From positions 1 to 64,000 of the forward strand of contig NZ_NOIH01000033.1 of assembly GCF_002245655.1 (NCBI RefSeq): a stretch of 64,000 nt of DNA, given 5' to 3'. Position 1 is the first letter of the stretch. Every line of letters starts with the position of its first letter. Shown here in pieces: positions 38,677 through 47,570 of this stretch. Below the pieces are notes generated by a model. It was given only the letters and a program-made list of their open reading frames with translations, searched no databases and was not told where the DNA came from. The stretch is from Thauera propionica (GTDB lineage Bacteria; Pseudomonadota; Gammaproteobacteria; Burkholderiales; Rhodocyclaceae). Both the position numbers and the translations under genes were made by a program.

Positions 38677-40067
38677 CCGTCACCGAACGCCGCAACCGTC
38701 CCGATTCGATCGACGTCCTCGTCGTGGACGACGAGGACGATATCCGCGAACTGATCGAGCTTTCCCTGATGCGCATGGGGCTGGGCTGCGACACCGCCGG
38801 CTCGGTGCAGGAGGCGCGCGCGCTGATCGAGAGCCGGCGCTATCGCCTGTGCCTGACCGACATGCGCCTGCCGGATGGCGACGGGCTCGAACTGGTCGAG
38901 CTCATCCAGGCGCGCCAGCCAGGTACGCCGGTGGCGGTCATCACTGCCTTTGGCAGCATCGAGACCGCCATCCGTGCGCTCAAGCTGGGTGCGTTCGACT
39001 TCGTGACCAAGCCGGTCGAACTCAAGCGCCTGCGGGAGCTCGTCACCCATGCGCTCAAGCTCGAGCCTTCGGCCGCAGCCGTTGCGCCCGGCGGCCGCAC
39101 GCTGATCGGCAGTTCGCCCGCCTTCCTGCAGTTGCGCGCGCAGGCCGAGAAGCTCGCGCGCAACCAGGCGCCGGTCTTCATCCACGGTGAATCCGGCACC
39201 GGCAAGGAAGTGATCGCGCGCCTCATCCATGGGCTCGGGGCACGCGCGAATGGCCCCTTCGTGCCCGTGAACTGCGGCGCGATCTCGCCTGAGCTGATGG
39301 AAAGCGAGTTCTTCGGCCATCGCAAGGGCAGCTTCACCGGTGCCGCCACCGACAAGGAAGGGCTGTTCCAGGCCGCCAGCGGTGGCACCCTGTTCCTCGA
39401 CGAGATTGGCGAGCTGCCGCTGGCGATGCAGGTCAAGCTGCTGCGGGCGATCCAGGAACGCGCCGTGAGGCCGGTGGGCGCGCATGCGGAAGAGCCGGTT
39501 GATGTGCGCATCTTGTCCGCCTCGCATCAGGATCTGTCGCGGCTCGTGGCCGACGGCAAGTTCCGTCAGGACCTTTTCTTTCGCATCAACGTCATCACGC
39601 TGCGCATCCCGCCGCTGCGCGAGCGCGCCGAGGACATCCCCGCGCTGGCGGAGCACATCCTCGCCCGGGTCGCCGAGCGCGAGGGCGGCTCGCCGCGCCG
39701 GCTGTCGGTGGCCGCCATGGCTGCGCTGCAGCGCCATGACTTTCCGGGCAATGTGCGCGAACTCGAGAACCTGCTCGAGCGCGCCTGTGCGTTGTGCGAC
39801 GGCGACGAGATCGGGCCGACCGACGTTGACCTCCAGCCGGCGTGTTTTGCGCCTGCGCCGGCCAGGCCGGAAACGGTCAGCGCGGATGGGCCCCCCGCTG
39901 CGGGCACGGATCCGCTCGAGCACGATGCGGACGACACCGAGGTCGAGCGCATGCGGGTGCTCAAGGCGCTCGAGGACACGCGCTGGAACCGTTCCGCGGC
40001 GGCGCGCAACCTGGGCATGACCCTGCGCCAGCTGCGCTATCGCCTGCAGAAGTGGGGTATGGAGTAG
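38673..40067 (+). CDS. pilR: Sigma-54-dependent response regulator PilR
   Basis: PilR activates sigma-54 transcription of pilin genes. The 464-residue protein has a receiver domain with Asp63 as phosphorylation site ([12 protein letters not shown]) and acidic Asp19-Asp20, an AAA+ domain with Walker A GESGTGKE, the sigma-54 contact GSFTGA and Walker [12 protein letters not shown], and a Fis-type helix-turn-helix ending RLQKWGME. pilA is not in the window. A sigma-54-like promoter lies 1.6 kb downstream, before the exopolysaccharide genes, but PilR control of it would be speculation. Confidence 0.92.
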   Translation: MTVTERRNRPDSIDVLVVDDEDDIRELIELSLMRMGLGCDTAGSVQEARALIESRRYRLCLTDMRLPDGDGLELVELIQARQPGTPVAVITAFGSIETAIRALKLGAFDFVTKPVELKRLRELVTHALKLEPSAAAVAPGGRTLIGSSPAFLQLRAQAEKLARNQAPVFIHGESGTGKEVIARLIHGLGARANGPFVPVNCGAISPELMESEFFGHRKGSFTGAATDKEGLFQAASGGTLFLDEIGELPLAMQVKLLRAIQERAVRPVGAHAEEPVDVRILSASHQDLSRLVADGKFRQDLFFRINVITLRIPPLRERAEDIPALAEHILARVAEREGGSPRRLSVAAMAALQRHDFPGNVRELENLLERACALCDGDEIGPTDVDLQPACFAPAPARPETVSADGPPAAGTDPLEHDADDTEVERMRVLKALEDTRWNRSAAARNLGMTLRQLRYRLQKWGME

Positions 40068-41477
40068 TCAGGCCAGCACGCGCACCCGGTTGCCGGTCGC
40101 TTGCCGCAGGTGTGCGGCGAATGCCTCGCGTACCGCGTCCTCGCCATGCACCAGCCGCACTTCCGACGGCAGGTGGCGCATGCGGGTGACGAAGCGGGTC
40201 AGGTCGTCACGGTCGGCGTGGGCGGAGTAGCCCGACAGCGTGTGGATGCCGACGCGGATCGGGATGCGCTCGCCGTCGAGGTCGACATGGCCGCCGCGCG
40301 GGCCATAGTTCTGGATCGCGTTGCCCGGCGTGCCCCGGGCCTGATAGCCGACAAACAGCACGTTGTGGCGCGCATCGCCCAGCATCGCCTTCAGGTAATT
40401 GACGACGCGCCCGCCTGCGCACATGCCGCTGGCGGCGATCACGATCGCCGGCTCGCCGCTGCGCGCCAACCGGCGCACGTTGGCGAGGTGCGCCTCGTGG
40501 GTGTCGATCGCCACCAGTTGCTCGTAGCTCAGCGGTTCGCGCCCGGCGCGCACCCGGGCCTTCGCCTCCGCATCCCAGAACGGCTGAAGCTCGCGGTAAA
40601 GCGTGGTGAAGCGACTGGCAAGCGGTGAGTCGAGATAGATCGGAAGCGCGGCCCAGCGCGCCGCGTTGCGGCCGGGCTTCTGGCGCTGGCGGTGCAGGAT
40701 GTCCTCGAATTCATATAGCAGTTCCTGCGTGCGGCCGATGCTGAAGGCGGGGATGATGACCGTGCCGCCGTCTTCCAGCGCGCGCTCGACCACGGCGCGC
40801 AGGCGCTCGCGGCGCGACTTGCGGTCTTCATGCACGCGATCGCCGTAGGTGCTCTCGAGCACGACAATGTCGGCCTGCCATGGCGGTTGCGGGGCCGGCA
40901 GCAAGGGCGCATGCGGCGCGCCCAGATCGCCCGAGAACAGCACGCGGCGGCGTGTCGGCCAGACGCTGCCCGACAGTTCGACTTCGACGTAGGCCGAACC
41001 CAGAATGTGTCCGGCGCGTTGCAGGCGGATCCTGCAGGTGGCCGTGGCGCTGCGGTAGAGCGTGTGCCACTGGCGGTAGGGCAACGGGCGCAGACGCGCC
41101 TCGATCATCTGCAGGTAGCGCGCCACCAGTCGCTTGTCGCGTGTCACGCCGACCTCGAACGCGTCGGCGAGCACGGTTGGCAGCAGGCGCGCCGACGGTT
41201 CGCTGCACAGGATCGGCCCCTTGAAGCCGGCGGCCAGCAGCCACGGCAGGCGCCCGCAGTGGTCGATGTGGACATGGGTCAGCACCAGTGCCCCGATGCG
41301 GTCTACCGGGAAGGGAATCTCCAGCCGGTCGGCACTCGACTGGCCATCGGGTGCCGTTTCCGCTCCCTAGAACAGGCCGCAGTCGACGAGCAGGCTGTTT
41401 TCGCCTTCGATGAACAACTGGTGGCACGAGCCGGTGACGCCGTGACGGGCGCCATGGTGAAGAATGGTCGGGTTCAT
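40068..41477 (-). pseudogene. MBL/beta-CASP RNA metallo-hydrolase interrupted by one amber codon
   Basis: A gene of 470 codons for a CPSF/RNase-J-like metallo-hydrolase. Reading from ATG at 41477, MNPTILHHGARHGVTGSCHQ leads to LLVDCGLF and then TAG (41367-41369) exactly where the family has Gln (CGLFQG). The same frame continues without any other stop to 40068, with THVHIDHCGRLPWLL (zinc ligands), and HTLSGYSAHADRDDL of the C-terminal part. A single CAG-to-TAG change explains it. A shorter product could start at GTG 41285 but would lack the first 64 residues. Its end abuts the pilR stop without a gap. A sequencing error is not excluded. Confidence 0.85.
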
Positions 41478-41498
41478 GACATCATTCTATATGTCATG
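41475..41498. promoter_or_regulatory. Palindrome over the start of the broken MBL gene
   Basis: CATGACAT (41475-41482) and ATGTCATG (41491-41498) are perfect inverted arms around eight bases. On the minus strand the centre holds TAGAAT (41489-41484), six bases before the ATG, which itself lies in the arm. This is the layout of an operator over a -10 box with a leaderless start, although no -35 box is visible. Confidence 0.45.
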
Positions 41499-41554
41499 TG
41501 AAAATTCGTGCGAGGTCTGCGGATTCTTGCAACGATTTGCTGTGCAAAAGCCAT

Positions 41555-41587
41555 TATTTGCTTGTATTGTTTTTCAAACGGCAAATA
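41555..41587. repeat. Inverted repeat in the gap before the exopolysaccharide genes
   Basis: TATTTGC (41555-41561) and GCAAATA (41581-41587), 19 bases apart, lie in an AT-rich part of the 273-base gap between the MBL gene start and the export lipoprotein gene. It may be a regulator site. The rest of this gap shows no credible gene. Confidence 0.25.
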
Positions 41588-41676
41588 CGCTGAAAGCTCC
41601 GTCACTTGCGCCCGTTCCCGGGTATTTCGCTCGAACCGTTGTCACGTCGGTGTGCAATTGTTCCTGCGGGCTGCAT

Positions 41677-41693
41677 TTGGCGACTTCGTAGCA
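41677..41693 (+). promoter_or_regulatory. Candidate sigma-54 promoter of the exopolysaccharide locus
   Basis: TTGGCGACTTCGTAGCA has the GG-N10-GC spacing (GG 41679-41680, GC 41691-41692) of a -24/-12 promoter; the -12 part is TAGCA instead of TTGCA. It would start RNA near 41703, giving a leader of about 48 bases. Exosortase A loci are known to be associated with the sigma-54 activator PrsR, which is not in this window. Confidence 0.45.
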
Positions 41694-41750
41694 TGTAATC
41701 ACAGCATGTCGACGTATCATATGGCGCATTCAAAACAGGGAGCCCCGATC

Positions 41751-42380
41751 ATGAAGATGTGTGTTTCGTCCGTGTGTGGCCGTGTCTGGCAGGTTGTTGC
41801 GGTGGCGCTGGCCGGGCTGCTGCTGTCGGCATGCGCGACGTCCTTTCCGCCCGCTCCGGCGTCGGCAGCCGACTCGGAATACAACTACGTGATCGGTCCT
41901 GGCGACAACGTCAATATCGTCGTCTGGCGCAACCCCGAACTTTCGATGTCCGTGCCCGTGCGCCCGGACGGCAAGATCACCACGCCGCTGGTGGAGGATC
42001 TGCCGGCCATGGGCAAGGATGCGACCACGCTGGCGCGCGACATCGAGAAGGAACTGGCGAAGTTCATCCGCGACCCGGTCGTCACGGTCATCGTCACCGG
42101 TTTTGTCGGTCCGTACAGCGAGCAGATCCGCGTGGTCGGCGAAGCCGCCCAACCGCGCATCCTCCCTTACAACCAGAAGATGACCCTGCTCGACGTCATG
42201 ATCGCCGTGGGCGGCATGACCGAGTTCGCCGACGGCAACAACGCCACCATCCTGCGGACCGCAGAGGGCAACAAGCAGTACAGCGTCCGTATCAAGGATC
42301 TCGTTAAGCGTGGCGACGTTTCGGCCAACGTCGAGATGCGTCCGGGCGACGTCCTGATCATCCCGCAAAGCTGGTTCTGA
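41751..42380 (+). CDS. Exopolysaccharide export lipoprotein (XrtA system, EpsE-like)
   Basis: A 209-residue outer-membrane polysaccharide export protein of the Wza superfamily. The signal peptide ends in the lipobox LLLSAC with Cys28 as the lipidated residue. The Poly_export domain follows (YNYVIGPGDNVNIVVWRNPE), then a SLBB-like part (IRVVGEAAQPRILPYNQKM). It is shorter than Wza and lacks the extra SLBB repeats, as usual for the exosortase version. AGGGAG precedes the ATG. It opens the locus behind a candidate sigma-54 promoter and is followed after 82 bases by the chain-length gene. Confidence 0.92.
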   Translation: MKMCVSSVCGRVWQVVAVALAGLLLSACATSFPPAPASAADSEYNYVIGPGDNVNIVVWRNPELSMSVPVRPDGKITTPLVEDLPAMGKDATTLARDIEKELAKFIRDPVVTVIVTGFVGPYSEQIRVVGEAAQPRILPYNQKMTLLDVMIAVGGMTEFADGNNATILRTAEGNKQYSVRIKDLVKRGDVSANVEMRPGDVLIIPQSWF

Positions 42381-42462
42381 TTCGCCAGTCCGCCAACCTC
42401 CGGAGCCTGTTCGTCCTGCATTCCTGCACGACAACGGGTTCCGCGTCGATTGAAGAAGCTCG

Positions 42463-44010
42463 ATGGAAGAACTCGTAACACAGATCGTCGGTTACCTGCG
42501 CGGCATGTGGCGCTTCCGGTGGTGGGGGCTTGCGTTCGCCTGGGTGATCGGGCTTGCCGCGGGCGTGGCCATCTACATGATGCCTGACCGCTACGAATCC
42601 ACCGCCCGCATTCATGTCGACACACAGTCGGTCCTTCGCCCGCTGATGTCCGGGCTGGCCGTCCAGCCCAACATCGACCAGCAGATCGCCATGTTGAGCC
42701 GAACGCTGATCAGCCGGCCCAACGTCGAAAAGCTGATCACCATGGCGGATCTCGATCTCGACGTGCGTACGCCCGAGCAGCGCGAGGCCTTGATCACCCG
42801 TCTCGCGAGGGATCTTCAGATCCGTTCGGCGGATCGCACCAACCTGTTCGCGCTCGCATACTCCGATACCAAACCCGAGCGGGCGCAGCGTGTCGTGCAG
42901 TCGCTGGTTTCGCTGTTCGTCGAGTCCGGGCTGGGCAGCAAGCGTCAGGACTCGGATGCTGCCCGCCGCTTCATCGAGGAGCAGATCCGCAACTACGAGC
43001 AGAAGCTGGTCGAAGCCGAAAACAGGGTCAAGGAATTCCGGCTGCGAAACATGGGGCTGCTCGGCGACGGTGGACGTGACTACATCACCCAGATTGCCCA
43101 ACTCAATGCACAGCTCCAGCAGGCGCAACTCGAGCTGCGCGAGGCGGAGAACGCGCGCGACGCCATGCAGCGCCAGCTCGTCGGCGAGGAGCCGGTCCTG
43201 CTGCCGCAGACGCCGCCGAATTCGGCGGTGTCCATTCCCGAGATCGATGGGCGCATCGAAGCGCTCAAGCGCAATCTCGACGCCTTGCTGCAGCGCTACA
43301 CGGAGCAGCATCCGGACGTGACCGGCGCCCGCCGCGTGATCGAGGATCTCGAGGCGCAGAAGCGCGAACAGATCGAGATGATGCGGGCTGCAGGCGGGGG
43401 TTCGCAGTTCGGGGCGCTGAACTCCAACCCGGTGTTCCAGCAGATGAAGCTCGCACTGGCCGAGTCGGAATCGCGGGTGGCGTCGATGCGCGCGCGCGTG
43501 GCGGAGTACCAGAGTCGCCTCGGTCAACTGCAGGAGCTCGCCAAGCGCGTGCCCGAAATCGAGGCCGAGATGGCGCAACTCAACCGCGACTACAGCGTGA
43601 ACAAGGCGAACTACGACAGCCTCGTGTCCCGGCGCGAGTCGGCGGCGATTTCGGTCGAAATGAACACGCAGGGCGGGATTGCCGATTTCCGCGTGATCGA
43701 TCCGCCGACGCTGCCGACAACGCCGTCCGCTCCTAATCGCATCCTGTTGCTGCCGCTCGCGGCCCTAGCTGGCCTGGGAGCAGGCTTTGCGCTGACTTTC
43801 CTGATCAGCCAGCTTCGTCCGGCGTTTGCCGACGGGCGCATGTTGCGTGAGGTCACCGGCCTTCCGGTGCTGGGGGTCGTGTCGATGCTTCAGACCGATG
43901 AGCGCAGGCGCAAGCGGCGGAGGGGGCTGCTTGCGTTCGGCGGGGGGGTGCTCGCGTATGCAGCGAGCTTTGCCGTTGCCGTCGTCGCACTCAAACTGAT
44001 CCAGGGCTGA
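42463..44010 (+). CDS. XrtA-locus polysaccharide chain-length determinant
   Basis: A 515-residue Wzz/GumC-type inner-membrane copolymerase that sets chain length. One membrane segment near residues 20-40 (LAFAWVIGLAAGVAIYMM) precedes a large periplasmic region with long coiled coils (about residues 165-250 and 330-390). The protein ends with two membrane segments around residues 430-450 and 490-510, between which lies a short basic loop (DERRRKRRR). No kinase domain is attached; the partner kinase is the next gene, 14 bases away. Confidence 0.92.
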   Translation: MEELVTQIVGYLRGMWRFRWWGLAFAWVIGLAAGVAIYMMPDRYESTARIHVDTQSVLRPLMSGLAVQPNIDQQIAMLSRTLISRPNVEKLITMADLDLDVRTPEQREALITRLARDLQIRSADRTNLFALAYSDTKPERAQRVVQSLVSLFVESGLGSKRQDSDAARRFIEEQIRNYEQKLVEAENRVKEFRLRNMGLLGDGGRDYITQIAQLNAQLQQAQLELREAENARDAMQRQLVGEEPVLLPQTPPNSAVSIPEIDGRIEALKRNLDALLQRYTEQHPDVTGARRVIEDLEAQKREQIEMMRAAGGGSQFGALNSNPVFQQMKLALAESESRVASMRARVAEYQSRLGQLQELAKRVPEIEAEMAQLNRDYSVNKANYDSLVSRRESAAISVEMNTQGGIADFRVIDPPTLPTTPSAPNRILLLPLAALAGLGAGFALTFLISQLRPAFADGRMLREVTGLPVLGVVSMLQTDERRRKRRRGLLAFGGGVLAYAASFAVAVVALKLIQG

Positions 44011-44024
44011 AGGGAAACGCTACG

Positions 44025-44978
44025 ATGAGCCTTATCGAAAAAGCCGCACAGCGGCTAGACCAGCTGAAGCAGGCCTCGGCCGAGCCCGAGGACGAACTGC
44101 CCGTCAAGCCCGTCGCGACTGTGCCTGCCGCCACGCCGGTACCGCAGGCGCCCGTGACGGAGGCTGACGGTGTGCAGTCATCGGAGGTGCCGAAGGCCGA
44201 CAGCCACACATTCAGCCGCGTCGTATCCCGCGTCGCGCAGATCGATCTCGCACGGCTCCACTCGCTCGGGATGGTGACGCCTGACCGGCCGCGCAGCACC
44301 ACTGCCGAAGAATACCGGGTCATCAAGCGCCCGCTGCTGCGGAACGCCACGGCCACGGGGGCCGCAAAGATTGACGACGGCAACCTGATCATGGTGACCA
44401 GCGCCCTCCCGGGCGAGGGCAAGACCTTCAACTCGGTGAACCTCGCCATCAGCATGGCCATGGAGCTGGACTACACCGTCCTCCTGGTGGATGCGGACGT
44501 CTCGCGTCCTTCCGTCCTCCGGCAACTCGGCCTGCCGCCCGAGAAGGGGCTGATGGATGTGCTTACCGGCGACGTCACCGACCTCAGCGATGTCCTGCTT
44601 CGGACCAACATCGAGAAGCTCTCGATCCTGCCTGCCGGCATGCCGCACCAGCGTGCGACCGAACTGCTCGCCTCCGAGGCGATGACGCGCCTGCTTGAGC
44701 AGATGGCGACGCGTTATCCCGACCGCATCATCGTCTTCGACTCGCCGCCGCTGCTGGTCACGACCGAGTCCCGTGTCCTTGCCACCCACATGGGGCAGAT
44801 CGTGATGGTCGTGGAAGCCGAGCGCACCACGCACGCAACGATCAGGCAGGCGCTGGCAACGATCGAGAGTTGCCCGATCAAGCTGATGGTGCTCAACAAG
44901 TCGCGCGAGCGCAGTCCCGGCTCCTACTATGGCTATGGTTATTCTTATGGCGATACCCCGCGCGAACAGGCGGCCTGA
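44025..44978 (+). CDS. XrtA-associated tyrosine autokinase
   Basis: A 317-residue cytoplasmic BY-kinase that cycles phosphorylation to drive polymer assembly with the chain-length protein. After an Ala/Pro-rich N-terminus of about 60 residues come EEYRVIKRPLL, Walker A SALPGEGKT (126-134) and Walker A' LLVDADVSRPS. The C-terminus is a tyrosine cluster YYGYGYSYG, the expected autophosphorylation site. The stop is followed after one base by the start of the next gene. Confidence 0.92.
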   Translation: MSLIEKAAQRLDQLKQASAEPEDELPVKPVATVPAATPVPQAPVTEADGVQSSEVPKADSHTFSRVVSRVAQIDLARLHSLGMVTPDRPRSTTAEEYRVIKRPLLRNATATGAAKIDDGNLIMVTSALPGEGKTFNSVNLAISMAMELDYTVLLVDADVSRPSVLRQLGLPPEKGLMDVLTGDVTDLSDVLLRTNIEKLSILPAGMPHQRATELLASEAMTRLLEQMATRYPDRIIVFDSPPLLVTTESRVLATHMGQIVMVVEAERTTHATIRQALATIESCPIKLMVLNKSRERSPGSYYGYGYSYGDTPREQAA

Positions 44979-44979
44979 G

Positions 44980-46482
44980 GTGCGCGCACGCATGCAGGCC
45001 ATGTCGCCGTTGCTGTCGGTGCTGACGCTCGCTGTCGTGACCGCAGCGCCGGCGTTCGCACAGACGGTGACGGTGACGCCGACGCTCAATACGCGGCTAA
45101 CGTGGACCGACAATGTCGACACCACTGGCGAAGATCCCACACAGGACTGGATTGCGGAAGTCTCCCCCGGCATATCGGTGTCGCGCGCTTCCGGCCGGTT
45201 TCGCGGCTACCTGGATGCGAGCCTGCGTAACCTCGTTCATGCTCGGGAAACCGACCAGAATGAAACCTTTCTTGCGTTTCGGGGCAACGGCGAGTTCGAG
45301 GCCATCGAGGACGCGGTGTTCATCGCAGCTTCGGGCTCGATTAGCCGCAACGAAACCTCGTCTTTCGGTCGTCGCTACAGTGGCGATGAGCTGAGCGCCA
45401 GCGAAGACAATGAGACGCGCGTCTGGTCCATTGCGCCGCGCTACGAGTTCAGATTCGGTGATGCGGGTTCAGGTCGGCTCGGCTATGAATCGCGCTGGCT
45501 GCAGGGCGGAAGTGCGAGCTACGGTGACCAGCACCAGAAGCGGTGGACGCTTGGCGTTTCCGATCCGGGGGCATTCAGGCTCTTCGGCTGGGGTGTCGAT
45601 TACGTCCGCACCGACAACAGCTATGAGGAAGATCAGGGTCGTAACGTGACGCAGGAGGTCGGTCGTGCCACCTTGTTCGTCAATGTCGATCCCCAGTTCC
45701 GAGTGCGCGCGATCGGGGGATATGAGTCGAATGATTACGCGGTTGCCGACGGCGAAGAGGGTGCGATCTGGGGGATGGGGTTCGACTGGTACCCCACCGA
45801 GCGTACCAACATCTCGGTCACGGGCGAGGATCGTATCTTCGGCACCGGATACGACGTCCAGGTGCGCCATCGTATGGCGCGCTCCGTCTGGAATGTTTCC
45901 GTTAGCCGCGACATTACGTCTTCGCTTGATGAACTGGCGGGTGGGTTCGTCCTTGACCCGGTTTTCCAGCTTTTCTATCAGCTGACCGACCCGGCGTTGC
46001 CGGAAGCCGAGAGGGTTCGCATCGCACGCTCGGCCTACGAGCGGGCCGGAGGTGTGGGTATTCGCACCAACGCCTATTACCTCCAGCGCACGGCGCGGGC
46101 TGGCGTAACGTTTACCGGGGCCCGCAACACCCTGTCGGTTTCCCTCAATCAGACCGAGCGCGAACGCTTGAATACGTTCTCGGGCTTCTTGCTCACCGAC
46201 GATTTCACCGAGTTCGACTACATCAAGACACGCTCTGCCTCTGTCTCGCTGTCACACAAGCTCTCGGGCCTTGCAACCCTGAACGGTGCGCTTACGCGCT
46301 CCAAGTCCGAAGGCCAAGGTAGCAGTCGCCGCGAGGTCGACCGTTCCATCTTTACCGTGGGGGTCACGCGCAAGCTCGGGTCGGACACCACTGGTGGTCT
46401 CAACTACCGATACCAGAAGGCCGAAGGAACCGACGACTACACCGAGAACGCCGTCACCGCCACGCTGGGCATGCGTTTCTGA
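44980..46482 (+). CDS. XrtA-locus outer-membrane beta-barrel protein
   Basis: A roughly 500-residue protein with a signal peptide (VTAAPAFA-QT cleavage) and alternating strands ending in a C-terminal Phe (ATLGMRF), typical of outer-membrane barrels. It resembles the PEP-CTERM-associated outer-membrane family found in these loci, perhaps the polymer exit channel. The start is uncertain: GTG 44980 gives a basic n-region (MRARMQAM), ATG 44992 does not. A long upstream open frame overlaps the kinase gene and was not used. Confidence 0.85.
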   Translation: MRARMQAMSPLLSVLTLAVVTAAPAFAQTVTVTPTLNTRLTWTDNVDTTGEDPTQDWIAEVSPGISVSRASGRFRGYLDASLRNLVHARETDQNETFLAFRGNGEFEAIEDAVFIAASGSISRNETSSFGRRYSGDELSASEDNETRVWSIAPRYEFRFGDAGSGRLGYESRWLQGGSASYGDQHQKRWTLGVSDPGAFRLFGWGVDYVRTDNSYEEDQGRNVTQEVGRATLFVNVDPQFRVRAIGGYESNDYAVADGEEGAIWGMGFDWYPTERTNISVTGEDRIFGTGYDVQVRHRMARSVWNVSVSRDITSSLDELAGGFVLDPVFQLFYQLTDPALPEAERVRIARSAYERAGGVGIRTNAYYLQRTARAGVTFTGARNTLSVSLNQTERERLNTFSGFLLTDDFTEFDYIKTRSASVSLSHKLSGLATLNGALTRSKSEGQGSSRREVDRSIFTVGVTRKLGSDTTGGLNYRYQKAEGTDDYTENAVTATLGMRF

Positions 46483-46493
46483 CCGGAAACCCG

Positions 46494-47570
46494 ATGTACG
46501 AATCCTTCTTCAAGTTCAACGGCAAGCCCTTTCAGCTCAACCCCGATCCGTCCTTCTTCTACGGCAGCCGCGGGCACAAGCGCGCGATGGCCTATCTGGA
46601 GTACGGCCTGCACCAGAGCGAGGGCTTCATCGTCATCACCGGCGAAATCGGTGCGGGCAAGACCACGATCGTGCGCAGCCTGCTCGAGCAGCTCGACCCC
46701 GACAAGGTCGTGGCGGCCAACCTGGTCAGCACGCAGATCGACGCCAATGACATGCTGCGCATGGTGGCGGCCGCCTTCGGCGTGCCCAGCCGGACGCTCG
46801 ACAAGGCCGGCCTGCTGCTGGCGCTCGAGACCTTCCTGGTGTCCGTCGCCGCGTCGGGCAAGCGGGCGCTGCTGATCGTCGATGAGGCGCAGAACCTCAC
46901 CCCGGCCGCGGTCGAGGAGTTGCGCATGCTGTCGAACTTCCAGCTCGAGGACCACGCGCTGCTGCAGAGTTTCCTGGTCGGGCAGCCGGAGTTCCGCGAC
47001 ATCATGCAGAGCGGCGAGATGCAGCAGTTGCGCCAGCGGGTTATCGCGTCCTACCACCTCGGGCCGCTCGATTCGCAGGAAACGCGCGGCTACATCGAGC
47101 ACCGACTCGGTCATGTTGGCTGGAACAGCGATCCTGCCTTCGAGCCCGGCGCCTACACCGCCATCTACGGCTACACGGGCGGCATCCCGCGCAAGATCAA
47201 CACGCTGTGCGACCGTCTGCTGCTGGGCGCCTACCTGTCGGAACGGCACACGATCGGCGAAGCCGATGTGCGCGAGGTCATCGACGAGCTCAAGGAAGAG
47301 TTCGCCGCGGCGGGCGCCCGTGCAGTGCATACCGCGGGCGCGCCACACCATCCGCAAGGCCTGGCGTTCGATCAGCTGGCGCTGGAGCGCCTGCAGGTCT
47401 CGCCCGAACTGGCCGATCAGGTCTCAGGCATGGCGGCCGGTTTCGACATGCAGCGCATCGAGGCCCGCCTGGCCGGCCTTGAACATTCGGTCTCGGCCAC
47501 GCTGAACGTCCTCAACCAGTTGCTGCAGGCGGTGCGCCGCGATGCGCCTGCCAGCGAGAAGACGCCATGA
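46494..47570 (+). CDS. XrtA-locus AAA ATPase (ExeA-like)
   Basis: A 358-residue ATPase related to GspA/ExeA. It starts MYESFFKFNGKPFQLNPDPS, has Walker A GEIGAGKTT (50-58) and Walker B LLIVDEAQNL with Asp130-Glu131. After the ATPase domain (to about residue 275) there is a less conserved C-terminal helix-rich part. In related bacteria this gene is a constant member of exosortase loci but its role is unproven. It overlaps wecB by four bases. Confidence 0.92.
   Translation: MYESFFKFNGKPFQLNPDPSFFYGSRGHKRAMAYLEYGLHQSEGFIVITGEIGAGKTTIVRSLLEQLDPDKVVAANLVSTQIDANDMLRMVAAAFGVPSRTLDKAGLLLALETFLVSVAASGKRALLIVDEAQNLTPAAVEELRMLSNFQLEDHALLQSFLVGQPEFRDIMQSGEMQQLRQRVIASYHLGPLDSQETRGYIEHRLGHVGWNSDPAFEPGAYTAIYGYTGGIPRKINTLCDRLLLGAYLSERHTIGEADVREVIDELKEEFAAAGARAVHTAGAPHHPQGLAFDQLALERLQVSPELADQVSGMAAGFDMQRIEARLAGLEHSVSATLNVLNQLLQAVRRDAPASEKTP

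Noticed and set aside
38673-40067. GSFTGA instead of GAFTGA in PilR as a possible defect
   Set aside because: Ser at this place is normal in PilR and several other sigma-54 activators.
41464-41691. Cysteine-rich 75-codon open frame before the exopolysaccharide locus
   Set aside because: It has no ribosome binding site, overlaps the palindrome and the sigma-54-like element, and resembles no known family.
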